Assembly: GCF_001424835.1 (NCBI RefSeq)
Contig: NZ_LMCQ01000001.1
Coordinates: 524,754 to 568,240 of the forward strand
Reading direction: 5' to 3'
DNA: 43,487 bases
Source of the DNA: Variovorax sp. Root318D1
GTDB lineage: Bacteria; Pseudomonadota; Gammaproteobacteria; Burkholderiales; Burkholderiaceae_C
The position numbers and the translations under genes are program-made. The notes beneath the pieces are model-generated. The model was not told where the DNA came from. It ran no database searches and saw only the letters and a program-made list of their open reading frames with translations. Positions 23,976 to 32,018 of this stretch are shown here, piece after piece (the stretch's first letter is position 1; every line of letters begins with the position of its first letter).

Positions 23976-25106
23976 ATGACCATGCCCCGCCTCGACGACC
24001 CTCTCCACGACGCCGAAATCGGCTCCCGCGACAGCACGCTCGACACCACCCGCATCGACGACGTGCGCATCGGCGCCGTTCGTCCGCTCATGACCCCTGC
24101 CCTGCTGCAGGAACGCGTGCCCGTGCGCGACAACACCCTGGCGCTGGTTGAAGGCAGCCGCGCGGCCATCGCCGACGTGCTGCACGGCCGCGACGACCGG
24201 CTGATCGTGGTGGTCGGCCCCTGCTCCATCCACGACCACGACCAGGCCATCGAATATGCGCAGCGCTTGAAGGCGGTGGCCGATTCCCTGCAGGACGACC
24301 TGCTGATCGTGATGCGGGCCTATTTCGAGAAGCCGCGCACCACCGTGGGCTGGAAGGGCTACATCAACGACCCGCACCTGGACGGCAGCTTTGCAATCAA
24401 CGAAGGGCTGGAGCGCGCGCGGCGCCTGCTGCTCGAACTGACCACGCTGGGGCTGCCCACCGGCACCGAGTTCCTCGACCTGCTGAGCCCGCAGTTCATT
24501 GCCGACCTGATCGCCTGGGGCGCCATCGGCGCCCGCACCACCGAAAGCCAAAGCCACCGGCAGCTGGCGTCGGGCCTGAGCTGCCCCGTGGGCTTCAAGA
24601 ACGGCACGGACGGCAGCGTCAAGGTCGCGGCCGACGCCATCCTGGCGGCGCGCGCGCCGCATGCCTTCATGGGCATGACCAAGATGGGCATGGCGGCCAT
24701 CTTCGAGACGCGCGGCAACGACGACTGCCACGTGATCCTGCGCGGCGGCAAGGCGCCCAACTATTCGGCCGCGGACGTCGCGGCGAGCTGCGAGGCGCTG
24801 GTGGCGAACGGGCTGCGGCCGCAGGTCATGGTCGACGTCTCGCACGGCAACAGCAGCAAGCAGCACCAGCGGCAGATCGTGGTGGCCGAAGACGTGGCAG
24901 CGCAGATCGCGGCCGGCGAGCGGCGCATCACGGGCCTCATGATCGAAAGCCATCTGGAGGAAGGACGGCAGGACCTGAAGCCTGGCGTGGCACTGAAGCA
25001 CGGCGTCTCGATCACCGATGCCTGCATCGGTTTTGCCCAGACCGTTCCGGTGCTTGAAGGCCTGGCGACCGCGGTCAAGGCGCGGCGGCGCTTGTCGAAG
25101 GTTTGA
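23976..25106 (+). CDS. aroG: 3-deoxy-7-phosphoheptulonate synthase (DAHP synthase), class I
   Basis: 376 residues. It condenses phosphoenolpyruvate and erythrose 4-phosphate, the first step of the shikimate pathway, in the cytoplasm. Visible hallmarks are VVVGPCSIHD (metal-binding Cys), MRAYFEKPRTTVGWKG, LPTGTEFLD, GARTTESQSHR, GFKNGTDGS, and VDVSHGNSSK with the catalytic His, plus GLMIESHLEEG. The length and the roughly 40-residue N-terminal extension are those of AroF/G/H enzymes, which are usually feedback-inhibited by one aromatic amino acid; which one cannot be told here. It converges with the methyltransferase gene with only 10 bases between. Confidence 0.95.
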   Translation: MTMPRLDDPLHDAEIGSRDSTLDTTRIDDVRIGAVRPLMTPALLQERVPVRDNTLALVEGSRAAIADVLHGRDDRLIVVVGPCSIHDHDQAIEYAQRLKAVADSLQDDLLIVMRAYFEKPRTTVGWKGYINDPHLDGSFAINEGLERARRLLLELTTLGLPTGTEFLDLLSPQFIADLIAWGAIGARTTESQSHRQLASGLSCPVGFKNGTDGSVKVAADAILAARAPHAFMGMTKMGMAAIFETRGNDDCHVILRGGKAPNYSAADVAASCEALVANGLRPQVMVDVSHGNSSKQHQRQIVVAEDVAAQIAAGERRITGLMIESHLEEGRQDLKPGVALKHGVSITDACIGFAQTVPVLEGLATAVKARRRLSKV

Positions 25107-25116
25107 GGCTGGGGGG

Positions 25117-25929
25117 CTATTCCGCCGCCACGATCACATGCGCCTGGATCTTGCCGGCCACCGGGCCTTTGCCGTGGCGGCTTTCCATGGCTTCCGCGGC
25201 GCGGTCCGTGGCCAGCTGTAGCAAGCTGGCGTCGCGCGCCTCGATCTCGTTGCGCAGCGGCGTTCCCTGGCAATAGGCCATGGCCACGTCGCGCGCCGAA
25301 GGCCCGCGGCTCAGCTTTTCTCTCGTTTCGATCTGGACATTGGCAAAGCCCGCGCGGCCCAAGTCGTCGCGGATCCGGGCGACGTCGTGATAGCCGTGCG
25401 GGGTGCGGGCCAGGAATCGCGGCGGATCGTTCGGAAACAGCGTGGCCACCGCGTTGGTGATGTCGTCGGCGAAGGCGTTCTCTTCGATGCGATCCCAGAC
25501 ACTGAACACAAAGCGCCCGCCCGGCCTCAGCACGCGGCGCGCCTCAGCGTAGCCCGCGACACGGTCGGGAAAGAACATGGCGCCGAACTGGCAGCAGACC
25601 ACGTCGAACGAGGCATCTTCGAACGGCAGGTCGAGTGCGTCCGCCTGCCGCCATTCGATACGGGAATCGGGCGGCTGCCGGCTGGCGGCATAGTCGAGCA
25701 TGGGCGGATTGAGATCGGTCACCACGTAGCGCGCGTCAGCGCCGAGCTTTGGCGCCAGCGACCGCGTGACCACACCGCTTCCCGCTGCCGTTTCAAGGAC
25801 CGCGCCGGGCGAGAACCCCGCGACCAGCTCAGCCGTGTCGTCGGCATAGGCCTGGAAGATCAGGGGCACCATCAGCGTGTCGTAGAGCTTCGGGATCGAG
25901 CCCGCAAACACCTTGTCGCTCTCAGCCAT
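25117..25929 (-). CDS. Class I SAM-dependent methyltransferase (UbiE/Methyltransf_11 type)
   Basis: 270 residues. Motif I is VLETAAGSGVVTRSLA, motif II/III is RYVVTDLNPPMLDYA, and QADALDLPFEDASFDVVCCQFG with RRVLRPGGRFVFSVWD complete the Methyltransf_11 fold. The C-terminal third (about 180-270) is helical and variable, as in small-molecule methyltransferases. AAGGAG stands seven bases before the ATG at 25929, which fixes the start; the ORF extension to 25980 is not needed. The substrate is unknown. It is probably a single-gene unit, facing aroG. Confidence 0.85.
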   Translation of the reverse strand: MAESDKVFAGSIPKLYDTLMVPLIFQAYADDTAELVAGFSPGAVLETAAGSGVVTRSLAPKLGADARYVVTDLNPPMLDYAASRQPPDSRIEWRQADALDLPFEDASFDVVCCQFGAMFFPDRVAGYAEARRVLRPGGRFVFSVWDRIEENAFADDITNAVATLFPNDPPRFLARTPHGYHDVARIRDDLGRAGFANVQIETREKLSRGPSARDVAMAYCQGTPLRNEIEARDASLLQLATDRAAEAMESRHGKGPVAGKIQAHVIVAAE

Positions 25930-26004
25930 GGAGATCTCCTTGATAGCCCTGCCGGCGAGACGCCATGGTGGCCCGCGCAAGCCATCCGCGTCAATGTGGG
26001 CCGC

Positions 26005-26964
26005 TCAAAAAAGAATGATCCACTCGCCGCGCACGTAGCGGTACTGGTAGCTGGGTCCCGAGAAGGTGGTGCTGCGGCTGTAGCCGGCACCGAAGCGAAA
26101 CACCTGCGACCCCCTCACGGGACTTTGCAGGCTGAAGTCCAGCAGTCTGGTCGGCTGGCGCAGTTCGTGATTGATGGTCTCGTTGCCAAGCCCCGCCGTC
26201 ACAGCGGCAGTCCATCCCTGGAAACGCTGCCGCCAGCTGACCGCGAGCATCGACTCGGCGTAGCTCTTCGGATTGAAATAGGCCCGGTCGACGTCCTCAT
26301 GGGTGCTCCGGTACGTGCGATAGCGCGCCTGCAAGGTCAGGCCCAGGTCGAGCGACGGCTGATAGATCAGCCGCAGGCGACCGTGGTCCCGCCGGTTGCC
26401 GTCGGAGAAATACTGCTGCGCCACCAGTCCCACCAGGGTCACGTGGCTTCCGAGCCCCTGATCCACGGCCACGCCAACAAAGGAAAAATCGATTCCCCGG
26501 TCGAGGGACTTGGGTGTTTCCACCCAGTCGCGCGTCAGGAGAAACTCCACCGCCGTGCTTTTTGTGGGCGAAATCCGGTAGTTGCCGTCGAGCGTCAGCA
26601 GCGTATGCCCGCCCTGCTGGAACACGCCGGCCTCCATCGCCCCTCCGTCGCCGGTCCTGGTTTCGATCGAACGGGCGAGGAATGAGATCTTCTGTCCGGC
26701 GCGCCGCCAACTGTCCTGCCTGTATTGGTAGTCGCCCAGCCGGAACCCCAGGAAGCGATCTGCATTTTCAAAGGCAGGAAAGAATTCCACCGACACGCGC
26801 CGCGATTGAAAATGATCGCTGTCGTTGGTGAGGAAGAATTCCGTACCGAAAGCCATGCCGGCTGATTTTTCCTTCTCTTTCGTTTCTTCCGCCTGGCAGG
26901 GCGCCGCGATCAGCACCACGAATCCCAGAGGAAGCGCGGCAAGGTATCTCGTCACTCCGCTCAT
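26005..26964 (-). CDS. Outer-membrane beta-barrel protein, YaiO/PgaA-like, partner of the adjacent glycosyltransferase
   Basis: 319 residues. Signal peptide ends near CQA (about 25). The rest is a succession of amphipathic strands (RRVSVEFFPAF, LTLQARYRTYR, QVFRFGAGYSRS) and the protein ends in Phe (GEWIILF), the usual BAM signal of outer-membrane barrels. Its ATG overlaps the glycosyltransferase stop (ATGA at 26964-26961), so the two are coupled. Together they look like a minimal machine: synthesis in the inner membrane and a barrel in the outer membrane. A role in polysaccharide export is inferred; no TPR or deacetylase domain is present. Confidence 0.7.
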   Translation of the reverse strand: MSGVTRYLAALPLGFVVLIAAPCQAEETKEKEKSAGMAFGTEFFLTNDSDHFQSRRVSVEFFPAFENADRFLGFRLGDYQYRQDSWRRAGQKISFLARSIETRTGDGGAMEAGVFQQGGHTLLTLDGNYRISPTKSTAVEFLLTRDWVETPKSLDRGIDFSFVGVAVDQGLGSHVTLVGLVAQQYFSDGNRRDHGRLRLIYQPSLDLGLTLQARYRTYRSTHEDVDRAYFNPKSYAESMLAVSWRQRFQGWTAAVTAGLGNETINHELRQPTRLLDFSLQSPVRGSQVFRFGAGYSRSTTFSGPSYQYRYVRGEWIILF

Positions 26965-28298
26965 TTGGTGCCCCAGGCTTTGGGCTTTCTCAACAGCTCA
27001 TCCAGGTAGCCGAGGATGCTGGCGGGCTGCAGAATCAGGCTGTACAGCAGCACGTAGACAAAGAACCCCTGGACATTTTTGCGCACGACCAAGCCTGTCT
27101 TCTTGAACATCTGGCGTTCGATGGAAAACATCAGAAGACTCAATGCGAATGCGGCCGGCAACAGCGCGAGCGTCATGAGCCCCACGATCCAGTAATAGCC
27201 GAAGAGGGCCAAAACCAGTCCCGGGATGAATCCGATGGTGAACGCCAGGTCCAGCCAGGGAAACAACAGGTTCCAGTACACGAAAAAAGTCGACAACCGG
27301 GATTTGAGGAGGATCCCCGGATGCTTGATGAAGGCTTCCGTCATGCCGCGCGCCCATCGCTGGCGCTGCTTCACCAATTGCTTGACGGTACTGGGCACAT
27401 TGGTGAACAGGCAGGCGTCCTCGCAGTGGCCGACCCGGTAGCCGGCCTTCAGCAGGGCCCAGGTGAGCACGATGTCTTCCCCCACGCACTCGGGCCATCC
27501 GCCCACTTCGGCGAGCGCGGCCCGGTCGTAAACCGAAAAGGCACCCTGCGCCACCAGGGTGCCCTGGAACAGCGATTGAACCCGCTTGATGGCGGAAATG
27601 CCGTGGAAGTAGTCCCATTCCTGGCAGCGCGTGATCCAGTTCTGGCGTGAGTTCCGCACCAGGATTTTTCCCGCCACGGCGCGCGTGTTCGGTGGGTCCG
27701 CCTGATATCGCTCGACGATATTGGCCAGCGCTCCCCGGTACAGAAACGAGTCGGCATCGACCGTGATGACCAGGTCGTGCAGGACTTCCTTCAATCCGAT
27801 GTTCAACGCGCGAGCCTTGCCCCCGTTCTTCTTCAGGTCGACGAAGGTCAGCCACGGGTATTGATCCAGCGCACGTTCGACGACCGCAGCTGTGTTGTCC
27901 GTCGAACCGTCGTTGATCACGATGACCTGCAATCCGCCGGGGTAGTTCTGATGGCCGATGCTGACGAGCGTCTCCTCTATGGACGCTTGCTCGTTGTATG
28001 CGGCAACCAGGATGGATATCGGAGGGTAGACAGTCAACGGGCGATGCGGCGGCCTCTTGTCCAGAATCAGGCTGATGGCCAGGAACGCATTCATGAAACC
28101 CGGAATGATGGCAATGCCATACACCAGGAAAACAGCCAGCACCAAGCCCACGTGGTCTTGCAGATCCGCGAACCACGGCTCCGCGGCCCAGATTGAAAAA
28201 CCCATCCAGGCACTGGCGCCGATCAACGCGATAAGAAACTTGCCCGATACCGGCAGGTAGAGCATTCGCCGCAGCGCTTTCCGGCCGTCTTCGTTCAT
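26961..28298 (-). CDS. Processive family 2 glycosyltransferase (PgaC/NodC/BcsA-like), membrane-bound
   Basis: 445 residues. Two N-terminal helices (about 20-40 and 50-79), a cytoplasmic GT-A domain, then several C-terminal helices (about 335-440). The processive beta-glycan synthase signature is complete: first Asp in VINDGSTD (D130), the DAD of TVDADSF (D181/D183), ED in VGEDIVLTW (E274/D275) and QRQRWARG (311-318). It would polymerise a UDP-sugar, for example GlcNAc, and extrude the chain. The sugar cannot be fixed from sequence. It is co-expressed with the outer-membrane barrel. An upstream near-palindrome at 28341-28359 may control it. Confidence 0.88.
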   Translation of the reverse strand: MNEDGRKALRRMLYLPVSGKFLIALIGASAWMGFSIWAAEPWFADLQDHVGLVLAVFLVYGIAIIPGFMNAFLAISLILDKRPPHRPLTVYPPISILVAAYNEQASIEETLVSIGHQNYPGGLQVIVINDGSTDNTAAVVERALDQYPWLTFVDLKKNGGKARALNIGLKEVLHDLVITVDADSFLYRGALANIVERYQADPPNTRAVAGKILVRNSRQNWITRCQEWDYFHGISAIKRVQSLFQGTLVAQGAFSVYDRAALAEVGGWPECVGEDIVLTWALLKAGYRVGHCEDACLFTNVPSTVKQLVKQRQRWARGMTEAFIKHPGILLKSRLSTFFVYWNLLFPWLDLAFTIGFIPGLVLALFGYYWIVGLMTLALLPAAFALSLLMFSIERQMFKKTGLVVRKNVQGFFVYVLLYSLILQPASILGYLDELLRKPKAWGTK

Positions 28299-28340
28299 GT
28301 CGCCCTCGATAGTCCTAAAAATGTAACGCGCACGGCGCTT

Positions 28341-28390
28341 TGTGAACAGTCTGTTTACATTTGTCGAGGCGAGTTAGCAACTATGTAAAC
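28341..28390. promoter_or_regulatory. TGTGAACA-N3-TGTTTACA near-palindrome and ATGTAAAC copy upstream of the glycosyltransferase gene
   Basis: TGTGAACA (28341-28348), three bases, TGTTTACA (28352-28359) form a 19-base inverted repeat with one mismatch. A further ATGTAAAC at 28383-28390 is the exact inverse of GTTTACAT (28353-28360). The site is 43 to 92 bases upstream of the glycosyltransferase start (28298). It looks like an operator for a dimeric regulator; the regulator is unknown. Confidence 0.5.
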
Positions 28391-29015
28391 GAGGAGCCTG
28401 CGTCGCCCGGCCCGCTTCGCGCCGCTGGTCATCATGGCCAGCAAGCTCTCCGGCATCCGGAGCTACGCGGAATTCGAGGCGGCGGCGCGCAAGGACGGCC
28501 GCATCGACTTCGGCTCCGGAGGCCCCGGCTCCATCGGACACATCCACGGCGAGCTGCTCAAGAAGATCACGGGGATCAACATGGTGCACGTGCCCTATCG
28601 CGGCGGCGCGCCGATGACCACCGACCTGATCGCCAACACCATTCCGGTGGGCATCGACGTCATCACGGCCTATGTGCCCTTCTTCAAGAGCGGGCAGCTG
28701 CTGCCCCTGGCCGTGACGGGCTCGCAGCGCTCGCCCCTGATGCCGGAGGTGCCCACCATTGTCGAACTCGGGCAGCCCAGGCTGGTGCTCGAGAACTTCT
28801 TCGGCCTGTCCGGTCCGGCCAGGCTGCCGGCGGACGTGGTCGCGCGGCTCCATGCCGCCTGCAACGACGTGCTGGTGATGCCCGAGATCCAGAAGAAGCT
28901 CACCGAACTCGGCATCGTGGCCAAGCCTGAAACGACCGCTGCGTTCAACACCTTCGTCAAGGCGCAGGTGGACGTGCTCGGCCCAACAGTCAGGAGCGCG
29001 GGAATCAAGCTCTAG
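28389..29015 (+). pseudogene. Bug/TctC-family tripartite-tricarboxylate binding protein, 5'-truncated
   Basis: From 28434 the frame gives the C-terminal two thirds of a Bug protein: SGIRSYAEFEAAARKDG, FGSGGPGSIGHIHGELLK, MVHVPYRGGAPMTTDLI, LPLAVTGSQRSPLMPEVPT, ending RSAGIKL. Full-length Bug proteins have about 320 residues with a signal peptide; here only about 200 remain. The frame is closed upstream by TAA at 28386-28388, right at the inverted repeat, so the signal peptide and first lobe are lost. A translated product would stay in the cytoplasm and could not bind as a two-lobed protein. Confidence 0.8.
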
Positions 29016-29018
29016 CGT

Positions 29019-30155
29019 TCAGCGCACAGCCCTCGCGCCGCGCGCGCGGGCCGCGCCACGGCGCCTCAGCCTGCGCCGATGCCACGTCACCAGGCTGGTC
29101 GCCACACTGATCGCGAACAGGCCGACCACCTGCTGCAGGAGCTTGGCGGCGGCCACCCGCGTGCGTTCCTCGAGCCTGTCCCGGGTGACTTCGACCTCCT
29201 CGAGCGTTTCGATGTCGCCCGTTGCGTGCTGCCGCACGGCAGCGCTCTCGGTGCCCTGTTCCGCTTGCTGCGCCGCCACTTCCGTCGCGGCCTTGGCCTT
29301 GCTCGCGGCGACCGAGCCATGAGCGTTGGCATAGACCTTGGTGAATTCCGCGCCGAGCAGGAAGACCTGCGCCGCGTAGTACACCCACGCCAGCAGCACC
29401 ACCAGCGATCCGGCCGCGGCGAAGGATTCGGTGACGCTGCTCTTGCCAAGGTAGAGGCCGATCAGCACCTTGCCGACCTCGAACAGCAAGGCCGTCACTG
29501 CCGCGCCGATCCACACATCGGGCCATGCGATCGGCGCGCTCGGCATGAGCTTGTAGATCATGGCGAACAGCAGCGTGAGAATGCCCAGCGTGACCAGGGC
29601 GTTGAGGGTTTGAAGCAGCAGCTCCCAGCCCGGAAAGAACCCGACACTCCAGTTCCCCAGCGCCGCGAGCACGGCACTGACGACGAGCGACACCATCAGC
29701 AGGAACGCGAGCCCCAGGATCAGCCCGAACGACAGCACGCGTGCACGCAGGATGCCCCAGATGCCGCTGGGCTTCACGCGCTCGGGGACATGCCAGATGC
29801 GGTCGAGCGCGCTTTGCAGCTCGGCAAACACGGTGGTTGCGCCGACGATCAGCACCACGATGCTGATGCCGCCGGCAATCAGCCCGCGCGACGGCTCGTT
29901 CGCGCTCTTCACCAGCGCCTGCACTGCCAGTGCGCCTTCCTGCCCGATCAAACCCGCCAGCTGCGCGGCGATCTGGCCCTGCACCGCCTCCACGCCGAAG
30001 AGCGCGCCCGCCACCGCGATCACGATCACCAGCAGCGGCGCCAGCGAGAACATCGTGTAGTACGAGATTGCCGCGCCCATGCTCGGCGCGTAATCGTCCA
30101 CCCAGGCCACGGCGGCCTCCTTGCACAGGCGCAGCAGGTGCTTGAGCTTGTTCAT
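29019..30155 (-). CDS. YihY/BrkB-family inner-membrane protein
   Basis: 378 residues. The family pattern begins AWVDDYAPSMGAAISYYTMFSLAPLLVIVIAV. At least five further hydrophobic segments follow, including LILGLAFLLMVSLVVSAVLA and the typical WPDVWIGAAVTALLFEVGKVLIGLYLG. The last 100 residues are a cytoplasmic, charged extension with many Ala, Glu and Gln, plus a last hydrophobic stretch (LLQQVVGLFAISVATSLV) and a Lys/Arg-rich end. The family has been named after ribonuclease BN by error; its actual function is unsettled. It converges with the Bug remnant (4 bases apart). Confidence 0.88.
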   Translation of the reverse strand: MNKLKHLLRLCKEAAVAWVDDYAPSMGAAISYYTMFSLAPLLVIVIAVAGALFGVEAVQGQIAAQLAGLIGQEGALAVQALVKSANEPSRGLIAGGISIVVLIVGATTVFAELQSALDRIWHVPERVKPSGIWGILRARVLSFGLILGLAFLLMVSLVVSAVLAALGNWSVGFFPGWELLLQTLNALVTLGILTLLFAMIYKLMPSAPIAWPDVWIGAAVTALLFEVGKVLIGLYLGKSSVTESFAAAGSLVVLLAWVYYAAQVFLLGAEFTKVYANAHGSVAASKAKAATEVAAQQAEQGTESAAVRQHATGDIETLEEVEVTRDRLEERTRVAAAKLLQQVVGLFAISVATSLVTWHRRRLRRRGAARARGARAVR

Positions 30156-30286
30156 GGCCCATCGAAGCTCGCTCTTTCATGCAAGCGTTGCTGTAGGTAG
30201 ACACCGCTTCAGCGTGCAAGGTCCGCGCCGTCGGCATGCGGCGCCCGCCGCGCTCGCGCTCGCCTCTGCGCTGCTGGCGCTTCTGC

Positions 30287-31879
30287 CTAGGCGGGCACGG
30301 CCTTCGGTGATGGGCACACGCGATTGCGGCCGCCCGCCTTGGCCGCATACAGGGCCTGGTCCGCGGCGCGGATCAACTCCTTTGGCTGCGTGGCGCCGGG
30401 CATCGGCTGGAGCGCATCCACGCCGGCGCTCAAGGTCACGAAGCCGTCCGCAGTGCCGGCGTGAACGATCTTCAGGTCGCGAACGGCGCTGCGGATGCGC
30501 TCCGCGAGGATGACGGCGCCGGCCACGTCGGTGTTCGGCAGCAGCACCGCCAGCTCTTCGCCGCCATAACGGGCCGCCAGGTCCCCCGGACGCCGGCCCG
30601 CGACGCGCGCGATGGTGCGGCCGATCGTCTGCAGGCACTCGTCGCCGGCCGCGTGGCCGTAGATGTCGTTGTACTGCTTGAAGCAGTCCACATCCATCAT
30701 GATCAGCGCGAGCGTGCTCGCATTGCGCATTGCGCGGCCGAACTCGTTGTCGAGCGTCACGTCGAACTGCCGGCGGTTCGCGAGCCCGGTCAGCCCGTCT
30801 TCCATGGCCAGCGTATTGAGCGTCTTGTTCAGCGACTCGAGCGCATCGCGTGCCTGCCGCAGCTTGTCCTCGGTCTGGACCTGGAGCTGGAACTGCTTGA
30901 CCAGCCGCCATCCGACAAAACCGACCACCAGCGCGAGCAGCAGCACGCCGACCGAATGCCAGATCGTTTCGCGCCACCAGTTGGCCAGGATCTCGTCCTT
31001 GGACAAGGCCGCGGACACGAACAGCGGATAGTTTTCGAGGCGGCGGAAACTGTTCAACCGCATCGTGCCGTCCTGCGCCGAGCGGATGTACGCGGTGCCG
31101 ACCGCGCCCTGCTCGACGTAGGCACGAAAGAGGCCCGTCTCCCGCATGTCGCGCCCGACCACGTCGGGGCTGTAGGGCCGGCGGGCCATCATCGTTCCGT
31201 TGTCAAGCACCAGCCCCACCGCGCCCGCCTCGCCGATGTCGAGGCTGTCGTAGAACTTCATGAAGAAGTCGACGTCGATCGTCGCAAGCGCCACCCCCGC
31301 AAAACTGCCGTCCGGATGGTTGATGCGACGAGACACCGGCACGAGCAGTTCGCCGCTGGTCCGGCTCTTCACCGGAATGCCGATGTGCGGTCCGCGCTCC
31401 TCGTTCGTGCGGTGAAAGATGAAGTACTCGCGGTTCGCATTGTTGAGGTTCTGCGGCGGGATCCGCCGCGAGTTCGCGACCCAGTTGCCGTCCTGGTCGT
31501 AGATGTGCAGGCCGTTCAGGTGCGGAAATTCATCGACCTGCGCGGCAAGCACCTTGCGAAGCCGCTCGACCGCCGCCGGACCGGTGCCGTCGTGCTCGAC
31601 ACGCTCGACGATGCCGACCAACGCCGAGTCGGCCGCCTTGAGCGTGTCGTCCGCCTGCTGCGCCATGGCGCGCGCGAGGTTCGACGCCGCCACGTTCATC
31701 TGATGCAGTTGCTCCGTGCGCGACTGCCAGCTGTTCCATCCGTCGATCGCCAGCAGGCCGAGGCAGACCATGGCCACGAAGGCCACCGTCCGGTAGGTGA
31801 TGGAGGGTCGGCGAAACACGATGCGCTTTGAGTGAATCCTGTAAGTGTCGGTCGCACTTTGACACATCCCGGGACCCAT
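30287..31879 (-). CDS. Membrane diguanylate cyclase with dCache sensor domain
   Basis: 530 residues. An N-terminal helix (about 28-46), a periplasmic dCache-type ligand-binding domain (about 55-285; YDQDGNWVANSRR, GVALATIDVDFFMKFYDSL) and a second helix (about 300-320) precede a coiled coil and a GGDEF domain. The catalytic motif is RYGGEELAVLLP, so cyclase activity is expected. RPGD five residues before GGEEL fits the product-inhibition I-site RxxD. It makes cyclic di-GMP from two GTP and could control the polysaccharide or pilus-like genes nearby (inference). The first ATG (31879) is used, and an ATG four codons later is possible. Confidence 0.9.
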   Translation of the reverse strand: MGPGMCQSATDTYRIHSKRIVFRRPSITYRTVAFVAMVCLGLLAIDGWNSWQSRTEQLHQMNVAASNLARAMAQQADDTLKAADSALVGIVERVEHDGTGPAAVERLRKVLAAQVDEFPHLNGLHIYDQDGNWVANSRRIPPQNLNNANREYFIFHRTNEERGPHIGIPVKSRTSGELLVPVSRRINHPDGSFAGVALATIDVDFFMKFYDSLDIGEAGAVGLVLDNGTMMARRPYSPDVVGRDMRETGLFRAYVEQGAVGTAYIRSAQDGTMRLNSFRRLENYPLFVSAALSKDEILANWWRETIWHSVGVLLLALVVGFVGWRLVKQFQLQVQTEDKLRQARDALESLNKTLNTLAMEDGLTGLANRRQFDVTLDNEFGRAMRNASTLALIMMDVDCFKQYNDIYGHAAGDECLQTIGRTIARVAGRRPGDLAARYGGEELAVLLPNTDVAGAVILAERIRSAVRDLKIVHAGTADGFVTLSAGVDALQPMPGATQPKELIRAADQALYAAKAGGRNRVCPSPKAVPA

Positions 31880-32018
31880 CGCCTGACCAAGGCGAAAACA
31901 AGGCGCAACCCGTCGCCTGGTTTGAGGGTTTGCCCTATTTTTTAGTTATTTAACAAAACTATATTGGTTATCTCAAATAACTTCATCAAAGCCGGCACGA
32001 CCCGGCAAGGAGACACGG

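Noticed and set aside
22641..25001. 786-residue leftward ORF opposite the unknown gene and aroG
   Set aside because: It spans two genes and their gap on the other strand, has no domain pattern, and is rich in His, Gln and Arg as typical for antisense frames of GC-rich genes.
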